DNA of 64,000 nucleotides from Rickettsiaceae bacterium (GTDB lineage: Bacteria > Pseudomonadota > Alphaproteobacteria > Rickettsiales > Rickettsiaceae). The translations under genes and the position numbers were made by a program. Where the stretch lies: assembly GCA_024236375.1 (NCBI GenBank), contig JACKKP010000001.1, forward strand, positions 41,001 through 105,000, written 5' to 3'. How positions within the stretch are numbered: the first letter of the stretch is position 1; each line of letters starts with the position of its first letter. Below are positions 38,347 through 47,124 of this stretch, piece by piece. The notes under the pieces were generated by a model, which saw nothing but the letters and a program-made list of their open reading frames with translations, searched no databases and was not told the origin of the DNA.

Positions 38347-38868
38347 ATGAATAATTTGCAGATCCTAACAGCACCTCACCCAATTTTAACTACCAGAGCT
38401 AAAGAAATTGATATAGTAGATAAGGGTATCCAAGTAATTATGGATCGTATGTTACAAACTATGTATGATGACGATGGTGCAGGTTTGGCTGCAAACCAAG
38501 TTGGGATATTGAAAAGAATCATTGTAATTGATTTACAAGATGAAACATCTGAAGACGTAGCTTTATTTCCTTTAAAAATGGCTAATCCTAAAATTCTTTC
38601 TTTTTCTGCACAGACTAGTCACAAAAGTGAAGGTTGTTTGTCCCTACCAGGTCAGAGAATAGAAGTAGAACGCCCCGAGCAAATAGTAGTAGAATATTTG
38701 GATTACAATAATCGAAGACAAGTGCTTGATGTGAATGGGTGGACAGCAAGGGCTATTCAGCATGAAATAGATCATTTAGATGGGAAATTATTAATTAATT
38801 ATCTTTCTCATATGAAAAGAACTATGGCCTTAAAAAAATTATCCAAATTAAAAGCGCAAGTAGTATAA
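38347..38868 (+). CDS. def: peptide deformylase
   Basis: Removes the formyl group from new proteins. The 173 residues have all three motifs: GAGLAANQVG (about 43-52), EGCLSLPG with the metal-binding cysteine (about 96-103), and QHEIDHLDG with two metal histidines and catalytic glutamate (about 138-146). It is paired with fmt 31 bases downstream: one adds, one removes the formyl group. Confidence 0.97.
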   Translation: MNNLQILTAPHPILTTRAKEIDIVDKGIQVIMDRMLQTMYDDDGAGLAANQVGILKRIIVIDLQDETSEDVALFPLKMANPKILSFSAQTSHKSEGCLSLPGQRIEVERPEQIVVEYLDYNNRRQVLDVNGWTARAIQHEIDHLDGKLLINYLSHMKRTMALKKLSKLKAQVV

Positions 38869-38899
38869 TCACTCTTTAAAGGGTCTATAGGATTAATTT

Positions 38900-39811
38900 A
38901 TGGATATAATATTTATGGGGACACCAGAATTTGCTGTTCCGTCTTTACAAACACTATTAAAATCTGAAAAACACTGTGTGAAAGCGGTTTTCACCAAAGA
39001 GCCAAAAGAACAAAATAGAGGAATGGAGCTGATAAAATCACCTATTCATCAACTAGCAGAAAAATATAATATAGATATTTACCATCCCAAGACGTTACGA
39101 AATAGCGAAATTGTTTCAGTGATAGATAATATTAAGGCTGATATTATAATTGTGGTAGCCTATGGTCTTATAATCCCCGCTAATATTTTAAATATAAAAA
39201 AATATGGCTGCCTTAATATTCATCCTTCTAGACTCCCCAAATATCGTGGTGCGGCTCCTTTGCAAAGAACAATTATTAATAATGAGGAAGAAACATCCAT
39301 CTGTATAATACAGATGGATGAAGGGGTTGATACTGGTGATATTTTGGCTCAAAAAGATATCAAGATACCTAAAGATATGGAATTAAAGGAATTACACGAT
39401 ATTTGTGCTGTAGAAGGTGCGGAATTATTACTAAACACATTAGATAATATTGATAATATTATTCCTCATAAACAGTCAGAGCATGGAGTTAGTTATGCCT
39501 CTAAATTGTCAAAAGAGGAAGGTAAAATTAATTGGCAAAAAGAAGATGGATTACAAATATATGGTAAAATTAAAGGGATGAATCCTTGGCCAGGTGCATA
39601 TTTTTTTATGAATGGTAAAATGATAAAAATCATATCTGCTAGTTGGAAAAGTGTAAAACATGCAGAAAATTATGGTAATATAATGAGTAATAAATTTGAT
39701 GTAGCGTGCAGAGGGGGTATTTTAAGAATAGAAAAAATCAAACCAGAAGGCAAAAACGAAATGAGCGGAGAGAGCTTTTTAAGAGGATATAATATAACTT
39801 ATTTAAGTTGA
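38900..39811 (+). CDS. fmt: methionyl-tRNA formyltransferase
   Basis: Formylates initiator Met-tRNA using 10-formyl-tetrahydrofolate. The 303 residues begin MDIIFMGTPEFAVPSL and contain the family's LNIHPSRLPKYRGAAPLQRTI (about 113-133, catalytic Asn/His) and the aspartate in QMDEGVDTGDIL. A C-terminal OB-fold tRNA-binding domain follows (about 205-300, INWQKEDG, MNPWPGAYFF). It is the second gene of the def-fmt pair. Confidence 0.97.
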   Translation: MDIIFMGTPEFAVPSLQTLLKSEKHCVKAVFTKEPKEQNRGMELIKSPIHQLAEKYNIDIYHPKTLRNSEIVSVIDNIKADIIIVVAYGLIIPANILNIKKYGCLNIHPSRLPKYRGAAPLQRTIINNEEETSICIIQMDEGVDTGDILAQKDIKIPKDMELKELHDICAVEGAELLLNTLDNIDNIIPHKQSEHGVSYASKLSKEEGKINWQKEDGLQIYGKIKGMNPWPGAYFFMNGKMIKIISASWKSVKHAENYGNIMSNKFDVACRGGILRIEKIKPEGKNEMSGESFLRGYNITYLS

Positions 39812-39916
39812 TCCTTGATTCTGCAAAGATATATTCAAATTTGATATTGACTTATTGAGTATTGGGTATATACTTCTTACCTAATTATTTTAATTTCAGA
39901 ATGAGAATATATTAAA

Positions 39917-40234
39917 ATGTTTGCAATTGTAAAAACAGGTGGTAAACAGTATAAAGTTGCTAAAAATAGTATCATAAAAGTAGAAAAAATTGAAGGTTCT
40001 GCTGGGAGTACAGTCAATCTTGATCAAGTTTTAATGCTAGGTGAATTTGACAAAGCTTCTTTTATTGGCACTCCTATAGTAAAAGGGGCGATGGTTACTG
40101 CTGAAATCATGGGACAATTTCGCGATGATAAAATAATTGTCTTTAAGAAAAAAAGAAGACAACATTATCGTCGTAAAAATGGACATAGACAAAATTTGAC
40201 TGAACTAAAAATATTAGATATAACTAAAAAATAA
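39917..40234 (+). CDS. rplU: 50S ribosomal protein L21
   Basis: 105 residues, start [14 protein letters not shown], with the basic [18 protein letters not shown] motif (about 76-93) that contacts 23S rRNA. It is first of the pair with rpmA (11-base gap), the universal L21-L27 order. Confidence 0.98.
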   Translation: MFAIVKTGGKQYKVAKNSIIKVEKIEGSAGSTVNLDQVLMLGEFDKASFIGTPIVKGAMVTAEIMGQFRDDKIIVFKKKRRQHYRRKNGHRQNLTELKILDITKK

Positions 40235-40245
40235 GGACTTAGTAT

Positions 40246-40491
40246 ATGGCAACCAAAAAAGCTGGCGGTAGTTCCAGAAACGGTCGTGACTCGGCTGGTC
40301 GTAGATTAGGAGCGAAAAAAGGCGACGGACAATCTGTTATTCCAGGCAATATTATTTTTCGTCAAAGAGGAACTACTATTCGCCCTGGAAAAAACGTTGG
40401 TATGGGAAAAGATCATACTTTATATGCCTTAACAGAAGGCAAAGTTGAGTTCGTTACAAAAAGACATTTCAAATTAGTAAACATTGTCTAA
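40246..40491 (+). CDS. rpmA: 50S ribosomal protein L27
   Basis: 81 residues, start [16 protein letters not shown], whose N-terminal tail reaches the peptidyl-transferase centre. It also has [10 protein letters not shown] and GKDHTLYAL. There is no Firmicute-type cleaved N-terminal extension. It follows rplU by 11 bases. Confidence 0.98.
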   Translation: MATKKAGGSSRNGRDSAGRRLGAKKGDGQSVIPGNIIFRQRGTTIRPGKNVGMGKDHTLYALTEGKVEFVTKRHFKLVNIV

Positions 40492-40545
40492 ATATCTGAA
40501 CTTATAATAGTTGATAAATTAACAATTAAATATAGGTGATTTACC

Positions 40546-40839
40546 ATGTCACGTAAATGTGAATTAACAGGAATAATACCACAATTTGGGAACAATGTTT
40601 CACATTCTCAAAGAAAAACTAGAAGGCGTTTTGAGCCTAATATAAAAACTATTAGTTATCTTAGTGATATTACTGGGCAAAAATATAGATTTAAAGTTAC
40701 CACTAAAGCTATTAGAACAGTAGAAAAACATGGTGGTTTTGATGCTTATATATTGGCAGCCAAAGAATCTGTAATGTCTGATAGAGCTCAGCAATTAAAA
40801 AAAGAAATTTCTAAAAAGCAAAAAGAGTCAAAGGCATGA
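40546..40839 (+). CDS. rpmB: 50S ribosomal protein L28
   Basis: 97 residues: MSRKCELTG at the start, NNVSHSQRKTRRRFEPN (about 17-33) and TTKAIRTVEKHGGFDAYI near the C-terminus. The longer alphaproteobacterial form. It overlaps rpmE by 4 bases (ATGA). Confidence 0.97.
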   Translation: MSRKCELTGIIPQFGNNVSHSQRKTRRRFEPNIKTISYLSDITGQKYRFKVTTKAIRTVEKHGGFDAYILAAKESVMSDRAQQLKKEISKKQKESKA

Positions 40840-41060
40840 AAAAAGATATCCACCCCTCATATGTAGATTTGGAAATTACTATTGGTAAAGATGTGCTTAG
40901 AACTAAATCTACTTTGCGTTCTGGTAAAATATTAATGGATGTAGATTATAGACAACATCCAGCTTGGAATAAATCAGCTGTAAATGTAGTGAATCAATCT
41001 AATAAAAATGTTAGTGACTTTAACAAAAAATTTGCTGGTCTTTCCTTTTTGTCAAAGTAA
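40836..41060 (+). CDS. rpmE: 50S ribosomal protein L31 (zinc-independent form)
   Basis: 74 residues with MKKDIHPSYVDLEITIG, HPAWNKSAVNVV and a final VSDFNKKFAGLSF. It contains no cysteine at all, so it lacks the zinc-binding pairs of the zinc-type L31. From memory it resembles the rickettsial L31. It is translationally coupled to rpmB. Confidence 0.95.
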   Translation: MKKDIHPSYVDLEITIGKDVLRTKSTLRSGKILMDVDYRQHPAWNKSAVNVVNQSNKNVSDFNKKFAGLSFLSK

Positions 41061-41098
41061 AAAATAAGTTAAGATAAAATTTCAATTCTAGCAGTAAC

Positions 41099-41146
41099 TA
41101 AAAGCCATATTAAGTTATTGTTTTTTATTTTGGGCTTTTATTTTCA
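41099..41146 (+). terminator. possible terminator of rpmB-rpmE
   Basis: TAAAAGCC and GGCTTTTA form an 8-bp stem with a long 25-base T-rich loop, followed by TTTTC, 39 bases after the rpmE stop. The loop is long, so this is uncertain. Confidence 0.45.
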
Positions 41147-41162
41147 TTACAAATATATGATG

Positions 41163-41322
41163 TATAGTCATTTATAATGAAGTATTGCATTAAAAGAAAA
41201 AGGAGATGGCTTTATGTAAGTTTTGCATGTGAGATAAATGTTGTTTAATCCAGCGTTTGAGATTAGCACACAGCTTTTTCTCTTACTCATACCTCAGCAA
41301 TATTTTATTGTAAAGAACCATA
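41163..41322 (-). repeat. miniature inverted-repeat element, copy 3 (inverted)
   Basis: 160-bp copy of the element at 2400-2555 and 12041-12201 in opposite orientation. On the minus strand it runs from TTTACAATAAAATATTGC to GCAATACTTCATTATAAA, with TA borders. Its ends have diverged more than those of copy 1, so it is the oldest-looking copy. It lies between rpmE and the ankyrin gene. The remaining spacer up to 41529 is AT-rich and holds no gene. Confidence 0.82.
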
Positions 41323-41529
41323 TCAACACATTAATCTAATTTTACAATTTTTTATTGTAATAAGTAGCACAAGTCATTTTGTGTGATTAAAACTATATAA
41401 TAATATATTATTTTTGTTGAGTATTTTCATACTAGATCGAGATATATAGAAACTATTTGATATTTTACACTATAATTAATAAATAACAAAAATAAATGTA
41501 CTTTATTAATTAGAATAAAAATCAAATTT

Positions 41530-42519
41530 ATGAAATCTTTACGATCTTCTCCTGCTTTTCAATTATCAGATTTTGGTACTTTAGATTATAGATTAACAAA
41601 GGCTATTTCCCAGCAAAATCCCCAGCTAATTAAAAGTTTATTAAATCAAAAAGCAAATGTAAATGACAAAAATGAATATGGCCTGAGCCCGTTACATAAT
41701 GCAGTATTGCTTGAAAATAAGCAAATTGTCGACTTACTGATTTTGCATAAAGCCGATTTAAATATACAAAATTGCCGCGATAATACACCTTTACATATGG
41801 CAGTAGCGATAGGCAATTCACAAATGTTACACTTACTAATAAAAAAACAAGCTAAAATTAATTTACAAAATAATTTTGGTAATACACCTTTACATGTTGC
41901 GGTACGTAAAGGTCATCCTAATTTGGTAGAATTATTAATAAAATATAATGCTGATATAACAATCTGTAATTATCGCAAAGAGACAATTTTGCATATATTA
42001 GAACATACTAATCTTGAAAATACCGTAAAGTTATTAAAAATACTTTTGCAGACTGATATTAATCCTAATATAAAAAATTTTTATGGCCAAATTCCTATTA
42101 AAATTTTGTGTAATAAATATGGAAATGAATTGCAACACCTATCAGCTAATTATTGGGATTATGATCGAGGACCATTATTGCAAGAACTGCATGAAAATAT
42201 GATTGCCCTTGCAATACAAGGTGAAGGATATGGATTAAATTTAGCACAATATTTTGATTATATTCCTGGTCTCAAAGAGCAAATTAGATATAATTATATT
42301 ATTAAATCTGCGGTATTTGGGTTGCCAAGACAGCAAAATATTTTAGATCAATCAGTCAATGCAGAGCATAATATTGATTCTAATAACAGTGGAATAACAA
42401 TTAATAATAGTAATCAGGATACTATATCTGAATCATTAATATTGCCTAAGACTGGGTTTTCAGCAGTAATTATTGGTAATAATGATGATATACCTGACTC
42501 AAATTTGTTTAGTGATTAG
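41530..42519 (+). CDS. ankyrin-repeat protein
   Basis: 329 residues. About four to five ankyrin repeats run from 18 to 195, the clearest being NEYGLSPLHNAVLLENKQIVDLLI, DNTPLHMAVAIGNSQMLHLLI and GNTPLHVAVRKGHPNLVELLI. The two last units (about 145-200) are degenerate. The C-terminal 110 residues are non-repetitive, ending in an Asn/Ser-rich stretch. There is no signal peptide or F-box motif. Ankyrin proteins of intracellular bacteria are often delivered into host cells, here a candidate only. The ATG lacks a strong ribosome site. It lies 207 bases right of repeat copy 3. Confidence 0.88.
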   Translation: MKSLRSSPAFQLSDFGTLDYRLTKAISQQNPQLIKSLLNQKANVNDKNEYGLSPLHNAVLLENKQIVDLLILHKADLNIQNCRDNTPLHMAVAIGNSQMLHLLIKKQAKINLQNNFGNTPLHVAVRKGHPNLVELLIKYNADITICNYRKETILHILEHTNLENTVKLLKILLQTDINPNIKNFYGQIPIKILCNKYGNELQHLSANYWDYDRGPLLQELHENMIALAIQGEGYGLNLAQYFDYIPGLKEQIRYNYIIKSAVFGLPRQQNILDQSVNAEHNIDSNNSGITINNSNQDTISESLILPKTGFSAVIIGNNDDIPDSNLFSD

Positions 42520-42559
42520 AGTTCAGATTAGTAGAATCAATTAAATTTGTGATAAAGGA

Positions 42560-43843
42560 CTAATTGAACATTGTAGTTTTTTTGTTAGGGCTAGTTATGT
42601 AAACATTTATAAATAATGCAAGTAATATAGTGCAAATTATGCATAATAATAATACTAATCCTGAATTATTATAAGCAGAACAGATAATCGGTACAACACT
42701 GGCTAGTGTAAAAGTTAGATTATATATTAAAGCCACCGAACAAAATCTGATTTTCACTTCAAATAAATTACTCAACACAGGCATGATACTACTGAAATAT
42801 AGCCCTAATATTAATTGATATAAGCACAAAAATAATATCAATGCAAAATATGTCTGATAATTTAATAACATAATCATCAAAGGTGTAATGATTAAAGCAA
42901 ATATCAATATGTAATTGGCTAGCGAAATTTTGTAAATATAATCAACAAGCCAGCCCCCCAATAAAATCCATAAAATAGAGCTAAACATACTGATAGTAGA
43001 AGCGCTATAAATATCTTGCATGGAGTAACTATAATTGTGACTTAAATATGTTGGGAAATAAATATTAGATATTACCATAACTGATACTGGTAAGATAAGA
43101 CAGAACCTTGTAAGGAGTGTTAAATAATTATTTTGTAAAAGATTTAGTATTTGTACTAAGTTATTTGTCTCATTTTGAGCTAAAAATTGTGGTGTTTCTG
43201 AAATATTTTTTCTAAAATAATAATTTAGTAATCCTAATGTGCCGCCTAGGATAAATGGTATACGCCATATGCCATGTGTTATTATTTGTTCAGATGTAAA
43301 GTAATTGGTGATTAATGTTAAAATCATCAGGGCAAATAACGATCCGATGCTAGTGCTAGATAAGATAATACTACATAATTTACCGAACTTACCTGTGCTA
43401 TGTTCCAAACTAATGATAGTAGCTCCAGGCAATTCCGCTCCAAATGAGATACCTTGAATGACACGGCAAATGAGTAATATTACAGTTGATAATATACCGA
43501 TTTGTTCATAAGTAGGCAGTATTCCAATCGTCATAGTTGCAACAGCAATTACTGACGTAGAAAACAGAAAAGCTTTTTTTCTACCATAAATATCAGCATA
43601 TAAACCTATTATAAATCCTCCTAAAGGCCTAACTAAATATCCAATCGCAAAAATAGAAAATGTTTGTATTAATTGTATAGTAGAGCTTTGATCTTGGAAA
43701 AAGATCACAGATAAATATTTTGCCATCATGCCATATATTACAAAATCATAATATTCAAGACCTGATCCAATTGCACTATAGATAGTATTTTTTAATGCAA
43801 GGTTATTATTTTGCTTAGAGGGGTCGACATCTATATGTTTCAT
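42560..43843 (-). CDS. MFS permease of the MHS/ProP-like type (third paralogue)
   Basis: 427 residues, twelve helices. Signatures are GLEYYDFVIYGMMAKYLS (helix 1, about 28-45), RPLGGFIIGLYADIYGRKKAF (about 77-97), CRVIQGISFGAELPGATIISLEH (helix 4) and GIWRIPFILGG. The AELPG form in helix 4 differs from both other paralogues. The leader region before it contains a tRNA-Leu gene on the same strand, 65 bases upstream. Confidence 0.82.
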   Translation of the reverse strand: MKHIDVDPSKQNNNLALKNTIYSAIGSGLEYYDFVIYGMMAKYLSVIFFQDQSSTIQLIQTFSIFAIGYLVRPLGGFIIGLYADIYGRKKAFLFSTSVIAVATMTIGILPTYEQIGILSTVILLICRVIQGISFGAELPGATIISLEHSTGKFGKLCSIILSSTSIGSLFALMILTLITNYFTSEQIITHGIWRIPFILGGTLGLLNYYFRKNISETPQFLAQNETNNLVQILNLLQNNYLTLLTRFCLILPVSVMVISNIYFPTYLSHNYSYSMQDIYSASTISMFSSILWILLGGWLVDYIYKISLANYILIFALIITPLMIMLLNYQTYFALILFLCLYQLILGLYFSSIMPVLSNLFEVKIRFCSVALIYNLTFTLASVVPIICSAYNNSGLVLLLCIICTILLALFINVYITSPNKKTTMFN

Positions 43844-43907
43844 AATAAACCTATTAAGTTTATAAAATTTAATTTTAAAAAAGAATATATTTTAGTACTA
43901 ATTTGAT

Positions 43908-43992
43908 TGGTACCTCTGGCCGGACTTGAACCGACACGCTCAAAGAGCAACAGATTTTGAGTCTGTCATGTCTACCATTCCATCACAGAGGC
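43908..43992 (-). tRNA. tRNA-Leu (anticodon CAA)
   Basis: On the minus strand, acceptor GCCTCTG pairs with CAGAGGT. The anticodon arm is ACAGA-CTCAAAA-TCTGT, giving CAA. A long variable arm (TTGCTCTTTGAGCG) and the T-arm with GGTTCAAGTCC fit tRNA-Leu. The 3' CCA is encoded (43908-43910). Confidence 0.95.
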
Positions 43993-44060
43993 TTGAATTG
44001 TATTACGCGCATCAATTAAACAAAATTACGTAATTCTTAGATAATGTCATGAAATAATAA

Positions 44061-44909
44061 TTATATATTGTGTTTTGTCAATATATCTTGGATTTTAAGA
44101 AGATCGTACCAAGTATCTTTCTTCTTAAATGGTTGCCGCAATAGATATGCAGGATGAAATATAGCGGTAGTTTTAATTGATTCATTGAGATATTGATTTT
44201 TATAAAGATAAATATTGCCGCGCAAATTAGTTATAGATTCTCCTTGCTTTAATAAAGCGGTTGTAGCAGTCGCTCCTATTAAAATGATCAGTTGAGGATT
44301 TATAAATGCTATATGTTTTTCGACAAAAGGGCGGCAAATCTCAATTTCCTCATAGGTTGGTTTACGGTTTGCAGGTGGACGCCAAAAAATGGTGTTTGTT
44401 ATATATGCATTAGTTTTGCGTGAAATACCAATAGTATTTAACATCATATCAAGCAACATGCCACTTTCGCCGCAAAATGAAATACCTTTCTCATCCTCGG
44501 TTGCCCCTGGCGCTTCACCGATTAACATAATTTTTGCATTTGGATTGCCGTCACATAAGACAGTATTCTTAGCAAATTGTTTTAAATCACAACCTTCAAA
44601 ATTACTGATTTTATTGTACAAATCTTCTAAATTAATTGCTTCATTTGCTAATTTTCTTGCTAATGAAATATTACCATTATTATCCATTTCATTATCCTTA
44701 TTATTTATTAAACTTGTGTCAAATATCTTATTCAGTATTTCGTTTTTATGTGTTATTATAGATGTTTTATGAGATCTAGTATTTTGCATAATAGAACCTT
44801 GTTGTTCAAAAAAGGTCGAGATATTCTTGGTAGTAAGAGAGCAATAATATTTTATCCCGTTAGTTTTCAACCATTTAATATGCAATAATCTTTTATCTAT
44901 TTTATTCAT
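44061..44909 (-). CDS. uracil-DNA glycosylase, family 4/5-like
   Basis: Removes uracil from DNA. The 282 residues have a poorly conserved N-terminal 100 and a C-terminal domain of the phage SPO1-polymerase-like UDG type: MLIGEAPGATEDEKGISFCGESGMLLD (about 130-157), ITNTIFWRPPANRKPT, LIILIGATAT, and FHPAYLLRQP (about 255-264, active-site His). Cysteines in EGCDLKQFAKNTVLC and EICRPF could form the iron-sulfur site of family 4, but not all positions are obvious. It is divergent from rluD with only 20 bases between, so the start may be further inside. Confidence 0.85.
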   Translation of the reverse strand: MNKIDKRLLHIKWLKTNGIKYYCSLTTKNISTFFEQQGSIMQNTRSHKTSIITHKNEILNKIFDTSLINNKDNEMDNNGNISLARKLANEAINLEDLYNKISNFEGCDLKQFAKNTVLCDGNPNAKIMLIGEAPGATEDEKGISFCGESGMLLDMMLNTIGISRKTNAYITNTIFWRPPANRKPTYEEIEICRPFVEKHIAFINPQLIILIGATATTALLKQGESITNLRGNIYLYKNQYLNESIKTTAIFHPAYLLRQPFKKKDTWYDLLKIQDILTKHNI

Positions 44910-44929
44910 AATATAAAGCGCATCAATTA

Positions 44930-45889
44930 ATGTCTATATATAGCTATTTAATACCAGAAACTTTAAATAAAGAAAGAATTGATAAGGCTATTGTAAAATT
45001 GTGTCAGGAATTTTCTAGAAGTCAAATTCAAAAATCTATTAAGAATCAGAAAGTGACGCTGAATGGGAAGGTAATATCAGATTTTAACGAAAAAGTTAAT
45101 CGGAACGATGAAATAATAATTGAAATAGAACCTGAAGTACCAAATTACATTGAAGCAAAAAAAATAGATTTTGATCTTATATATGAAGACACTGATTTAA
45201 TGGTAATTAATAAACCAATTGGTCTAACTGTACATCCTGGGGCTGGTAATTATCATAATACTTTAGTGAATGGATTACTATATTATTCAAATCATCTATC
45301 AGATGTAGGTGGTGAGATCAGGCCTGGCATAGTTCATAGATTGGATAAAGATACTTCAGGATTAATGGTAGTGGCTAAAAATAATTATACACATAATTTG
45401 TTGGCTGCACAGATTACTACTCGTGATTTACATAGGAAATATAAGGCATTAATATGGGGAACTATGAAGCCTTTTACAGGGGTCATTAACATGCCAATTA
45501 GTAGATGTACAAACGACCGTCTTAAAATGACTACTGTGCGTTTCGGAGGTAAAGAAGCTATAACTCACTATAAAACCTTGGAAGTACTGAAAGGCGGGCT
45601 ATTTAGTTTGCTTGAATGTACTTTAGAAACTGGGCGAACACATCAAATTAGGGTGCATTTAAGTCATAGTGGACATTCAATTGTAGGAGATCAGGTTTAT
45701 GGTAATAATACCAGGAAAATTTCTGGGATATCAGAACATCTATATCCTATTTTAAATAGTTTTCAGCACCAAGCGTTACATTCTTATTATATTAGTTTTA
45801 TGCATCCAAGAACTAATAAGCTACTAGAATTTGAAATAGAAATCGAACCTGAATTTCTTAAATTAATTGAACAAATACGTCGTAATTGA
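44930..45889 (+). CDS. rluD: 23S rRNA pseudouridine synthase RluD-like (RluA family)
   Basis: 319 residues: an S4 RNA-binding domain (about 15-75, ERIDKAIVKLCQEFSRSQIQ) and an RluA-type catalytic domain with the aspartate in GIVHRLDKDTSGLMVVAK (about 131-148), LHRKYKALIWG, and LETGRTHQIRVHLSHSGH. RluD modifies helix 69 of 23S rRNA; S4 plus this domain also fits RluC, so the exact target is by likeness. It is first of a possible operon with the binding protein at 45921. Confidence 0.88.
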   Translation: MSIYSYLIPETLNKERIDKAIVKLCQEFSRSQIQKSIKNQKVTLNGKVISDFNEKVNRNDEIIIEIEPEVPNYIEAKKIDFDLIYEDTDLMVINKPIGLTVHPGAGNYHNTLVNGLLYYSNHLSDVGGEIRPGIVHRLDKDTSGLMVVAKNNYTHNLLAAQITTRDLHRKYKALIWGTMKPFTGVINMPISRCTNDRLKMTTVRFGGKEAITHYKTLEVLKGGLFSLLECTLETGRTHQIRVHLSHSGHSIVGDQVYGNNTRKISGISEHLYPILNSFQHQALHSYYISFMHPRTNKLLEFEIEIEPEFLKLIEQIRRN

Positions 45890-45920
45890 TATATAATAAA
45901 CAAAAATAAATAACATTTTT

Positions 45921-46667
45921 ATGAAAGACACAATAAAAAAGCTGCTTATTATCAGTTTGATCTTCGGTTTAAGTGCTTGTGGAAGTAAACACGAAGACGA
46001 TGATAAGTGGTTAGTTGCTACTAGTGCAGATAATCCTCCATATGAATATGCAGAAAGAGGTGAGATTAAAGGGTTTGATATCGACCTTATTAAAGAAATT
46101 GCTAAACGTTGTGGTAAACAAGTTATATTTAAAAATACTGATTTTCAAGGTTTGCTTGCAGCCTTAGCTAGCAATAATGTGGATTTAGTAGTAGCAGGTA
46201 TGACTCCGACAGAAGATAGAAGAAATAAAGTTGATTTTTCTATACCTTATATAAGGACTAAAATTGCTTTCTTAGTAAAAAAGGACGATAATATATTGTC
46301 TATTGAAGACCTCAGAGGCAAAAAAACAGGATCACAACTTGGCACTATATGGGCAAACATTGCTTATGAATTAGCACAGCAATATCATTTCAAAAATAAA
46401 ACTTTGTCAAATAATTTAATGTTAGTAGAAGAGTTAAAATTAGGAAGAGTAGATGCGGTGATGATGGAACAAGTTCAAGTAGAAAAATTGATAAATAAAA
46501 GTGATATGTTTAGTAGTTTCGAAATAGATAGTATATCAGAATTTGCTATCGCTATGCCTAAAGGATCTAAATTAAAACAACAAATTGATTCAACAATTAT
46601 TGAAATGGAGGCTGATGGTACTATGAAAATTCTACAAGAAAAATGGGGATTAGTGAGTGCATATTGA
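45921..46667 (+). CDS. amino-acid ABC transporter substrate-binding lipoprotein
   Basis: 248 residues with a lipobox LSAC (Cys C20), then a type-II periplasmic binding fold: VATSADNPPYEYAERGEIKGFDIDLIKEIAKRCG (about 31-64) and LVVAGMTPTEDRRNKVDFSIPYI (about 93-115). This matches the polar amino acid group (ArtJ/GlnH/HisJ). The arginine in TPTEDRR is the usual carboxylate contact. No permease or ATPase genes lie nearby, so the partners must be elsewhere. Its end overlaps the next gene by 11 bases. Confidence 0.9.
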   Translation: MKDTIKKLLIISLIFGLSACGSKHEDDDKWLVATSADNPPYEYAERGEIKGFDIDLIKEIAKRCGKQVIFKNTDFQGLLAALASNNVDLVVAGMTPTEDRRNKVDFSIPYIRTKIAFLVKKDDNILSIEDLRGKKTGSQLGTIWANIAYELAQQYHFKNKTLSNNLMLVEELKLGRVDAVMMEQVQVEKLINKSDMFSSFEIDSISEFAIAMPKGSKLKQQIDSTIIEMEADGTMKILQEKWGLVSAY

Positions 46668-47124
46668 TGATTTTAAGCATGCAGTAGGGAAGTTTCCTAC
46701 GGGTATATGTATCATTACTACCCAATATCAAAACCAACCTTTTGGTTTTACGGCTAATTCCTTTGTATCTGTTTCACTTGTGCCTCCATTAATATCTTTT
46801 TGTCTTAATAAAAAGGCCCTGAGCCTTGATGCCTTTGAACATAGTGAATATTTTATAATCAATATTTTGTCTGAGGATCAATCTGATATAGCTAGTAAAT
46901 TTGCTCGTTCTGGAATCGAGAAATTTGTTGGGATGGATTATCACGTGAATAATCACCAAATTCCAATTATCCCGAATAATATTAGCTTTTTAGAATGTAA
47001 ACATTATAAAAATTTTGATTGTGGAGACCACATTATTTTTATTGGTTTAGTAGAAAAAGTTACCATTGATAGTAATAAAAAGCCTTTATTATATTACGGA
47101 AGACAATATAAAGGATTACTATGA
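46657..47124 (+). CDS. flavin reductase-like FMN-binding protein
   Basis: 155 residues, starting at GTG 46657 inside the end of the preceding gene. Typical of flavin reductase domain proteins: VGKFPTGICIITTQYQNQPFGFTANSF (about 10-36), SVSLVPPLISFCLNK, FIINILSEDQ, and near the end GLVEKV. These reduce FMN/FAD by NAD(P)H, often for a partner monooxygenase, but none is present here. It overlaps dapB by 4 bases. Confidence 0.85.
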   Translation: MHIDDFKHAVGKFPTGICIITTQYQNQPFGFTANSFVSVSLVPPLISFCLNKKALSLDAFEHSEYFIINILSEDQSDIASKFARSGIEKFVGMDYHVNNHQIPIIPNNISFLECKHYKNFDCGDHIIFIGLVEKVTIDSNKKPLLYYGRQYKGLL

